Under the pieces are notes generated by a model. The model did not search any database and was not told the DNA's origin. It saw only the letters and a program-made list of their open reading frames with translations. Below, one piece after another: positions 1 through 4,373 of a stretch of 7,996 nt of DNA. Position 1 is the stretch's first letter. Each line of letters begins with the position of its first letter. This DNA is from Gemmatimonadota bacterium. Its GTDB lineage: Bacteria > Gemmatimonadota > Gemmatimonadetes > Gemmatimonadales > Gemmatimonadaceae. The stretch is taken from assembly GCA_028287225.1 (NCBI GenBank), contig JAQBPZ010000307.1, positions 1 through 7,996 on the forward strand, in the 5' to 3' direction. A program made the position numbers and the translations under genes.

Positions 1-62
1 GGCGTTCCTCGCACGTCTCGCGCCGGCTGGCGCTCGACCCTGACGCCCCGCGCCGGCGCCGC

Positions 63-533
63 CTAGTGCCCGGGCAGGGGCAGGCGGAACCATCCCGTCG
101 GCGCCAGCAGGTAGCCCACTCCGGCACCCAGGGCGACGTTGCCGGCGAGGGTGCCGATGAAGTCACCGAAGGTGATGGTGTTGTGCGCGTAGTCGATGCC
201 GCCGGCCACACCCGTGACGACGCCCAACCCAACCGCGCCGATCACGACGCCGCGCCGGCGGTCGCGACCGCCGCGCACCTGGAGCGTCGCCAGGTCGGTG
301 AGGAGCACCCGCCGCGGTGCGGCACCCGCGAGAGCGCCGGATGCGACGACGAGCGTGTCGCCGTCGATGCGCACGGCGCGTCCGCGGATCACCTCATGGT
401 CCGAGCCACGGACCGAGAACCGCACCTCGGCGCCGGGCTGCAGCCCGATCGCGTAGCCGTCCTGCGCCGCGGCCGGCACCGAGGCGGCGGCGGCGAGGAC
501 GAAGGCGGCGACCAGCGTGGGACGCATGATCAT
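63..533 (-). CDS. Small exported glycine-zipper protein, downstream paralogue
   Basis: Predicted 156-residue protein of unknown function. Residues 1-24 look like a Sec signal peptide: Arg4, a hydrophobic Leu/Val/Ala core, then an AAAQ end with likely cleavage near Ala23. Residues 33-90 look beta-rich and include GDTLVVA (58-64). After a basic patch (GGRDRRRG, 88-95) come two Gly/Ala-rich hydrophobic stretches, about 96-112 and 122-145, spaced like glycine zippers that insert in or pack at a membrane. The start is ATG at 533, which overlaps the TGA of the upstream gene as ATGA; ATG at 527 is an alternative. The in-frame extension towards 1019 is arginine-rich antisense noise and was discarded. 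The architecture matches the upstream neighbour, so the two look like a tandem duplication. Cell-envelope location is inferred, and no function is recognised. Confidence 0.78.
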   Translation of the reverse strand: MIMRPTLVAAFVLAAAASVPAAAQDGYAIGLQPGAEVRFSVRGSDHEVIRGRAVRIDGDTLVVASGALAGAAPRRVLLTDLATLQVRGGRDRRRGVVIGAVGLGVVTGVAGGIDYAHNTITFGDFIGTLAGNVALGAGVGYLLAPTGWFRLPLPGH

Positions 534-985
534 CGCGGTGCCCACACGACCCGCCACCGCTCCGGCGCCGCCAGCGCGCCCGCGACTGCTCCGGTCACGA
601 GGCCCAAACCCATGCCAGCGATGCCGCCGACGAACCGCTCCAGCGGGTCGCGGCTCAGCGCCGTCGCGCCAAGGACGCCGCCGGCGAGCAGGCCGATGCC
701 GCTCCAGACGAGTGCCGTGCCCGCCCGGTTCTTTCCCTCGCTCACCTCCATGCGCCGCAGGCGTGCCAGCGGCATCCGCAGCCGCGCGGCGCCGGATCCG
801 ACGTCGACGACGAGCGAGTCGCCGCCGAAGGCCCGCAGGCTGCCGGTGAAGACGCTGGCGCCGGAATCCATGGGGGTGACACGCACCCGGCTGCCCTCCA
901 CCGGTCCGTAGGGGGTCGCATACTGCGCGCAGAGCGGCGGGGCGCCGAGCAGGAAGAGCGCGACCAGGAGGGCGAGGCTTCGCAT
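530..985 (-). CDS. Small exported glycine-zipper protein, upstream paralogue
   Basis: Predicted 151-residue protein of unknown function. Residues 1-20 are a signal peptide (MRSLALLVALFLLG core) with likely cleavage after LCA, before Gln21. The cysteine there is not in a proper lipobox, so a lipoprotein is unlikely. Residues 30-83 look beta-rich and include GDSLVVDVG (55-63) and LARLRRMEV (73-81). Two Gly/Ala-rich hydrophobic segments follow, about 89-109 and 117-140, separated by a short charged SRDPLER turn. The start at 985 is the ATG directly before the signal peptide; the longer open frame to 1186 lies antisense in the prephenate dehydratase gene. No strong Shine-Dalgarno is visible. The gene begins 37 bases after the prephenate dehydratase stop and overlaps the next gene by 4 bases, so the two paralogues are probably translationally coupled. 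Confidence 0.78.
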   Translation of the reverse strand: MRSLALLVALFLLGAPPLCAQYATPYGPVEGSRVRVTPMDSGASVFTGSLRAFGGDSLVVDVGSGAARLRMPLARLRRMEVSEGKNRAGTALVWSGIGLLAGGVLGATALSRDPLERFVGGIAGMGLGLVTGAVAGALAAPERWRVVWAPR

Positions 986-1022
986 GCGCCAGTGTGCGGG
1001 CGCCGGCCATGCCGCGCAAGAG

Positions 1023-1628
1023 CTAGCGGGCGGGTCGCCGTCGCACGAGCACGAACCGCGTGGTGTTGTCGGGGCGGTCCTCCAGCCCCTCCTCGAGGAT
1101 CGTGAGCCCGTAGTGGGCGGCTGCCCATGGCGCGGCCACCGCGGCGGCGTGGCGGTCGCGCCGCACGGCCACCATGCGCGCCGCACCGGCGGTGTCCGGC
1201 GCCTCCACCGCGCGCACCTTCGGATGCGCCGCGAGCCAGCGGCCGCACTGCCGCAGCGCGACGCCGTGACTGAGCACCTCGCGGATCTGCGCCGCGGACG
1301 AGTCGGCGAGTCCGAGCAGGGCGAGCCGGATGGGCAGGTCGAGCTCGCGCACGCGCTCGATCGCCGGCGTGTCGAGCGCCGCGAGCGATGCGGCGACCGG
1401 GCCGGCGATCAGGTTCTCCACCGGCAGCACGGCGAAATCCACTCCCGCCTCCACGACGGCGCGCACCGCGTCGGCGAAGGTCGCGCAGGGCAGCAGCGTG
1501 ATCGGCCCTTCCACCAGTCGAGCGGCCGCGGCCGCGCTGAAGGCGCCGGTCTCGCCCTGGAACGCGACGACGGGACGACGCGGAGCGCTCCGCGTCGTCC
1601 CGTCGTCACCGTTCGCGAGAGTGCTCAG
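1023..1628 (-). CDS. pheA: Prephenate dehydratase, catalytic domain only (no ACT domain)
   Basis: Converts prephenate to phenylpyruvate in phenylalanine synthesis, in the cytosol. Numbered from the CTG at 1628, the protein has 201 residues. VAFQGETGAFS (21-31) matches the family N-terminus. The active-site pattern appears intact: ENLIAG with Asn72, SHGVALRQC with Ser120 and Gln127 in the same spacing as the E. coli P-protein, and the NTTRF motif with Thr190. The protein stops nine residues after NTTRF, so the usual C-terminal ACT domain, which senses phenylalanine, is missing. The start is uncertain: no in-frame ATG, GTG or TTG lies near the domain. CTG at 1628 is the best candidate because it overlaps the upstream TGA as CTGA and has GAGG four bases upstream. 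Residues 8-21 are encoded by a perfect 42-bp palindrome. The family call is firm; the start is a guess. Confidence 0.85.
   Translation of the reverse strand: MSTLANGDDGTTRSAPRRPVVAFQGETGAFSAAAAARLVEGPITLLPCATFADAVRAVVEAGVDFAVLPVENLIAGPVAASLAALDTPAIERVRELDLPIRLALLGLADSSAAQIREVLSHGVALRQCGRWLAAHPKVRAVEAPDTAGAARMVAVRRDRHAAAVAAPWAAAHYGLTILEEGLEDRPDNTTRFVLVRRRPAR
1566..1607. repeat. Perfect 42-bp palindrome overlapping the start of pheA
   Basis: The 21 bases at 1566-1586 are the exact reverse complement of 1587-1607, with no mismatch. As RNA this would fold into about 19 base pairs with a GCGC loop. It begins 17 bases beyond the flavin-protein stop on the minus strand. It fills 14 whole codons of the prephenate dehydratase frame, and the same 14-residue peptide would be read from the plus strand. 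No T-tract follows on either strand, so it is not a textbook intrinsic terminator. It could be an inserted palindromic element, an mRNA structure governing pheA expression, or an assembly artefact. Confidence 0.9.
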
Positions 1629-2209
1629 CGCGCCTCGTGCGCGGACGGCGTGCGCAGCTCGCGCTCGGTGAGGGTCCGCTGCTCGCCGACCTTCGGCGCG
1701 GTGCCGGTGACGATCGCCTTGGCCACCTTGAAGAGCACCAGCGGGCGCGGCTCGTTGCTCACCATGTACTCCACCGAGTGTGCTTCCACCAGCACCAGGG
1801 CCAGCCTGGGGTCGTCCGGGCCGCCATCCTCGGCGCCGCCGTTGTTGCCGAACCATGCCTTCCAGTCCGGCTTGTACAGCTCCCTGATCATGTTGCGGTC
1901 CTGCGAGACCACCGCGGTGCCCGAGACCGAGACCCACTCGCGCGACTTCATGTTGTAGTACGCGAGGTTCACGTGCGGATCGGATACGAGATCGTCGAGC
2001 TTGTGCGACGAGATGTCGGTCACGAACCAGAGGTCCACGCCGGTCACGCGCTCCTGCGTCGCCATGGGGCGCGAGACGAGGTAGCCGTCGGCGCGGCGCG
2101 TGGTGAACATCGCGATGTCGTTGCCGTCGATCAGCTTGTACAGCTCCTCGATCTTCTTGTCGGTCGGGGCCGCAGCGCCGCGATTGCGGTCGGTCGTGTC
2201 GTCAGCCAT
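1625..2209 (-). CDS. Pyridoxamine 5'-phosphate oxidase-like flavin-binding protein (general stress protein 26 type)
   Basis: 194-residue protein of the FMN-binding split-barrel superfamily, of the general stress protein 26 kind (COG3871-like). Members bind flavin and are linked to stress; the exact reaction is generally unknown, and PNPO activity should not be assumed. Visible family blocks are DIAMFTTRRADGYLVSRPM (31-49), DLWFVTDISSHKLDDL (59-74), HVNLAYYN (79-86), WVSVSGTA (92-99) and WKAWF (116-120). The segment NNGGAEDGGPDDPRLALVLV (122-141) replaces the usual short 'P.G..DP.L.L' stretch with a slightly longer, glycine-rich one. The N-terminal 18 residues are polar and probably disordered. 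The start is ATG at 2209, with only a weak GAG upstream. The TGA overlaps the proposed CTG start of pheA. It lies 87 bases after the exported helical protein gene. Confidence 0.88.
   Translation of the reverse strand: MADDTTDRNRGAAAPTDKKIEELYKLIDGNDIAMFTTRRADGYLVSRPMATQERVTGVDLWFVTDISSHKLDDLVSDPHVNLAYYNMKSREWVSVSGTAVVSQDRNMIRELYKPDWKAWFGNNGGAEDGGPDDPRLALVLVEAHSVEYMVSNEPRPLVLFKVAKAIVTGTAPKVGEQRTLTERELRTPSAHEAR
1633..1636 (-). promoter_or_regulatory. Candidate ribosome binding site for the CTG start of pheA
   Basis: GAGG on the minus strand lies four bases before the CTG at 1628. It sits inside the last codons of the upstream gene, as expected for a coupled start. Four bases is at the short end of usual spacing. 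Its main value is supporting the CTG start, since no ordinary start codon exists in frame. Confidence 0.35.
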
Positions 2210-2279
2210 CGTCGCTCGGGGAGAGAGAAGTCGGTATCGTCACGCCAGAGCAAGGGCAGGAGACGTGCCCCGCAGCTTC

Positions 2280-2296
2280 CCATCCACGCGGGATGG
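2280..2296 (-). terminator. Short hairpin directly after the exported helical protein gene
   Basis: CCATCC at 2280-2285 pairs with GGATGG at 2291-2296 around a 5-base loop. It directly abuts the TGA (2297-2299) of the minus-strand gene. The stem is only six pairs and no T-run follows, so it is at best a weak or factor-dependent terminator. The rest of the 2210-2279 gap shows no convincing promoter. Confidence 0.25.
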
Positions 2297-2677
2297 TCAG
2301 GGCGTCGCGACCTTCTGCTTCTGGGCGAGCTCGGCCGCGGCGAGCAGCCGGCTCGCTTCCGCGAGCAGCCGCTCGATCTCGCTGGTGTTCCGGGACACCG
2401 CCTGCTGCGCGAGGCCCACGGCCTGGCCCGCGACCCGTACCGCGGCGAGGCGGACCTCGGGGTTATTGGCGGTCTGGGTCACCACGCCCTGCACCGTCGC
2501 CGCGAGTGCGGCGACCGCGCGCTCGATCTCGCGCACTGCCGAGTCGACGGGGACGGCGGCCGGTACGGGTGGTGCCGCGGCGCGGCGAGCCGCGGTGTCG
2601 GGGGCGGTCGCCTGTGCCTGCAGCGATGTCGCGGCCGACATGAGGGCGACCGCGGCGGCGAGGGGAAGACGGGACAT
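2297..2677 (-). CDS. Small exported alpha-helical protein of unknown function
   Basis: 126-residue protein with no family recognised. Residues 1-23 form a signal peptide (MSRLPLAAAVALMSAATSLQ, then AQA), with likely cleavage after Ala21 or Ala23. A short Ala/Pro-rich linker (about 24-43) follows. The rest, about 44-121, lacks helix breakers apart from NNPE (71-74) and has a repeating hydrophobic pattern (VREIERAVAALAATVQGVV, then IERLLAEASRLLAAAELAQK), suggesting a helical hairpin or coiled coil in the periplasm. The start is well fixed: ATG at 2677 has AGGAG six bases upstream, the best Shine-Dalgarno in the window. Gaps of 70 bases to the peroxiredoxin and 87 to the flavin protein suggest it may be an independent unit. 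It contains no cysteine or obvious catalytic motif. Confidence 0.75.
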   Translation of the reverse strand: MSRLPLAAAVALMSAATSLQAQATAPDTAARRAAAPPVPAAVPVDSAVREIERAVAALAATVQGVVTQTANNPEVRLAAVRVAGQAVGLAQQAVSRNTSEIERLLAEASRLLAAAELAQKQKVATP

Positions 2678-2683
2678 CGAGTA

Positions 2684-2688
2684 CTCCT
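2684..2688 (-). promoter_or_regulatory. Strong Shine-Dalgarno (AGGAG)
   Basis: AGGAG on the minus strand with a six-base spacer to the ATG at 2677. It fixes the start of the exported helical protein and stands out because most other genes here have weak or no visible ribosome binding site. Confidence 0.75.
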
Positions 2689-2725
2689 GACGAGGGGTGG
2701 CCAGCCCATCCGGTACCCCGCTCCC

Positions 2726-2759
2726 CCGCGGCGGGTCCGCGGATCGGCTACCGTAGCCG
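2726..2759 (-). terminator. Two adjacent hairpins around the peroxiredoxin stop codon
   Basis: CGGCTA (2745-2750) pairs with TAGCCG (2754-2759) around a 3-base loop, and the stop codon lies inside this stem. Just downstream on the minus strand, CCGCGG (2726-2731) pairs with CCGCGG (2737-2742) around a 5-base loop. No T-tract follows. They could slow or end the argF-bcp transcript, but in such GC-rich DNA short stems also arise by chance. Confidence 0.25.
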
Positions 2760-3218
2760 GTCCACGACCTCGGCCACCTCGTTGGCGTGACCCGCGGGCT
2801 TCACCTTCTCGAACACGTGCGCGATGCGTCCGTCGCGGTCGATCACGAAGGTCGTCCGCGCCACGCCCATGTACTTCCGGCCATACATCGACTTCTGCTG
2901 CCACACGCCGTAGGCCTCGCTCACCGTCCTGTCGACGTCGGCCAGCAGGGGATAGTTGAGCTGGTACTTGTCACGGAACTTCACGTGCGACTTCACCGGG
3001 TCGGGGCTGATGCCCAGGATGCGCGCCTCGACGCCGCTGAAGCGCGGGACGAGGTCGCGGAACTCGCACGACTCGGTCGTGCAGCCGGAGGTGTCGTCCT
3101 TCGGATAGAAGAAGAGCACCACCGTCTGCCCTCGCAGGTCGCTGAGCGTCAGCGGCGTGCCGGCGTCGGTGTCGAGGGTGAAGTCGGGCGCCAGGGCGCC
3201 GACGGAAGGAATGGTCAT
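2748..3218 (-). CDS. bcp: Thioredoxin-dependent peroxiredoxin, Bcp/PrxQ type
   Basis: 156-residue peroxiredoxin that reduces hydrogen peroxide and organic hydroperoxides using thioredoxin or a similar donor in the cytosol. The catalytic PxxxTxxC motif is PKDDTSGC (39-46), giving peroxidatic Cys46 with Thr43. Cys51 lies five residues on, in CTTESCEFRD, the resolving-cysteine position of the atypical two-cysteine PrxQ class. Arg121 in ARTTFVID matches the conserved active-site arginine. The domain begins GALAPDFTL (7-15) and the length is normal for the family. The start is ATG at 3218, which overlaps the argF TGA as ATGA, so the two are probably translationally coupled. The longer open frame upstream is argF read out of frame. 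No export signal is present. Confidence 0.95.
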   Translation of the reverse strand: MTIPSVGALAPDFTLDTDAGTPLTLSDLRGQTVVLFFYPKDDTSGCTTESCEFRDLVPRFSGVEARILGISPDPVKSHVKFRDKYQLNYPLLADVDRTVSEAYGVWQQKSMYGRKYMGVARTTFVIDRDGRIAHVFEKVKPAGHANEVAEVVDRLR

Positions 3219-4144
3219 GCGAGCGGAACTCCACCGATGAGGACGGCCATGACGGCCTTCTGGATGTGCAGGCGGTTCTCCGCCTCGTCCCACACGCGGC
3301 TGCGGGGGCCGTCGATGACGGCGGCGCTCACCTCCTCGCCGCGGTGGGCGGGGAGGCAGTGCAGGAAGATCGCATCCGGCGACGCGAGCTCCATCATTGG
3401 CTCGTCCACCGTGTAGCCGGCGAAGTCGCGCTCGCGGCGCTGCTGCTCCTCCTCCTGCCCCATGCTCGCCCAGACGTCGGTGTTCACGACGTGTGCGCCC
3501 GCGATGGCCTCGCGCGGATCGTGGGTCAGGGTGACGGTCGTGGCGGTGCGTGCCCGCGCGAGGATCGCGGCGTCGGGCTCGTAGCCCGCGGGACAGGCGA
3601 TGGCGAGCTCGAAGCCCAGCCGGTACGCCGCGTTGAGCCACGAGTTGGCCATGTTGTTCCCGTCGCCGATCCATGCGATCCGGCGCCCCTCCCAGCCGCC
3701 GAGGTGCTGCCGGACGGTGAGCAGGTCGGCGAGGATCTGGCAGGGATGGAGCAGGTCGGTGAGCCCGTTGATCACCGGCACGTCGGCGTACCGCGCCAGC
3801 TCCTCCACGTCCGCATGCGCGAACGTGCGGATCATGATGCCGTCCACGTAGCGCGACAGCACCCGCGCCGTGTCGGCGATGGGCTCCCCGCGCCCGAGCT
3901 GGACGTCCCTGGGCGAGAGGAAGGAGGCCTGTCCACCGAGCTGGTACGCCCCGACCTCGAAGGACACCCGGGTCCGGGTGGAGGCCTTCATGAAGATCAT
4001 CGCGAGCGTCTTGCCGGCCAGTGGCCGGTCCCGGTACTCGCCGCGTCGCATGCGGTCGGCCAAGTCGAACAGCGCGACGAGCTCCGCGGAGGAAAAGTCG
4101 GGGATCGCGAGCAGGTCGCGATGGGGCGCTGCGCTGACGGGCAT
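3215..4144 (-). CDS. argF: Ornithine carbamoyltransferase
   Basis: 309-residue cytosolic enzyme that joins carbamoyl phosphate to ornithine to make citrulline, in arginine synthesis. Carbamoyl-phosphate binding: KASTRTRVSFE (53-63) with STRTR at 55-59, and HPCQILAD (133-140). Ornithine binding: DGNNMANSW (161-169) and NTDVWASMGQE (221-231) with Asp223, Ser227 and Met228. The catalytic HCLPAHRGEEV (262-272) and C-terminal ENRLHIQKAVM (289-299) are also present. The DxxxSMG loop marks ornithine as substrate rather than aspartate, acetylornithine or succinylornithine. Length is typical. ATG at 4144 fits the family N-terminus (RDLLAIPDFSSAEL begins at residue 9), although no Shine-Dalgarno is visible. 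It heads the minus-strand cluster and overlaps bcp by 4 bases. No other arg gene is in the window, so the symbol argF rather than argI is conventional. Confidence 0.96.
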   Translation of the reverse strand: MPVSAAPHRDLLAIPDFSSAELVALFDLADRMRRGEYRDRPLAGKTLAMIFMKASTRTRVSFEVGAYQLGGQASFLSPRDVQLGRGEPIADTARVLSRYVDGIMIRTFAHADVEELARYADVPVINGLTDLLHPCQILADLLTVRQHLGGWEGRRIAWIGDGNNMANSWLNAAYRLGFELAIACPAGYEPDAAILARARTATTVTLTHDPREAIAGAHVVNTDVWASMGQEEEQQRRERDFAGYTVDEPMMELASPDAIFLHCLPAHRGEEVSAAVIDGPRSRVWDEAENRLHIQKAVMAVLIGGVPLA

Positions 4145-4219
4145 GGCGGGGGGCGATTGGGAGGACAGAAGCTAATCCGCGTCGCCCGCAGGACCTAGCC
4201 AGCCCCGGCCCGCGAGGTG

Positions 4220-4232
4220 GGTCATAATGACC
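4220..4232. promoter_or_regulatory. Candidate operator dyad GGTCAT-A-ATGACC
   Basis: A perfect 6-bp inverted repeat with a single central base. It is compact and symmetric, like a site for a dimeric regulator, and lies 76 bases upstream of the argF start. It does not match the E. coli arginine box closely, so I do not assign ArgR. Confidence 0.4.
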
Positions 4233-4239
4233 TTAACAA

Positions 4240-4256
4240 AATAGTAATGTTCTATT
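4240..4256. promoter_or_regulatory. Candidate operator dyad AATAG-N7-CTATT
   Basis: A perfect 5-bp inverted repeat with a 7-base spacer, directly upstream of the TTGACA hexamer of the plus-strand receptor gene. AT-rich dyads of this length can occur by chance in an AT-rich stretch, so this is weaker than its neighbour. Confidence 0.25.
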
Positions 4257-4258
4257 CG

Positions 4259-4287
4259 TTGACAGTTGGTCGTGTAAGGTGTGAATT
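4259..4287 (+). promoter_or_regulatory. Candidate sigma-70-like promoter of the receptor gene
   Basis: An exact TTGACA (4259-4264) is followed after 17 bases by TGAATT (4282-4287), which matches the -10 consensus at only three of six positions. Position and spacing favour a promoter reading into the gene at 4374, with transcription starting near 4294. Confidence 0.45.
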
Positions 4288-4373
4288 GGCTCCGTCAAAC
4301 TTGCCGAGCCTGCCTTCGGCGCACGTCCCTCCTCTCTGCCCGCCGCGACGCCGCGACGGCGAGGATCCCCGCC

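Larger units (their letters stand above)
4145..4373. promoter_or_regulatory. Divergent intergenic region between argF and the receptor gene
   Basis: About 229 bases holding the starts of two divergent genes. The stretch about 4221-4290 is strikingly AT-rich against the GC-rich surroundings, as expected for promoters. It contains two small dyads and a TTGACA hexamer, listed separately. The argF-proximal half (4145-4219) is GC-rich and shows nothing else I can name. I could not identify a convincing minus-strand promoter for argF. Confidence 0.6.

Noticed and set aside
1..66. Possible C-terminal end of a plus-strand gene entering from the left edge
   Set aside because: Phase 1 is open to a TAG at 64-66, but phase 2 also gives a plausible end (stop at 41-43) and phase 3 stays open. 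With at most 21 codons, composition cannot decide, so no gene is claimed.
1566..1607. Intrinsic terminator for the flavin protein gene
   Set aside because: The stem is very strong, but no T-run follows and it lies in the open frame of the downstream gene. It is listed as a palindrome instead.
1637..2959. 440-codon plus-strand open frame across the flavin protein and small exported gene
   Set aside because: It crosses several real minus-strand genes and their intergenic gaps and shows only low-complexity Arg/Gly content.
4220..4232. Arginine repressor box upstream of argF
   Set aside because: The dyad is symmetric but does not match the known arginine box closely. Only a generic operator is proposed.
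4281..4373. Upstream GTG start for the receptor, adding 31 residues
   Set aside because: It has no ribosome binding site, would begin inside the proposed -10 region, and adds an Arg/Cys-rich stretch unlike the rest. ATG at 4374 has GAGGA at good spacing.
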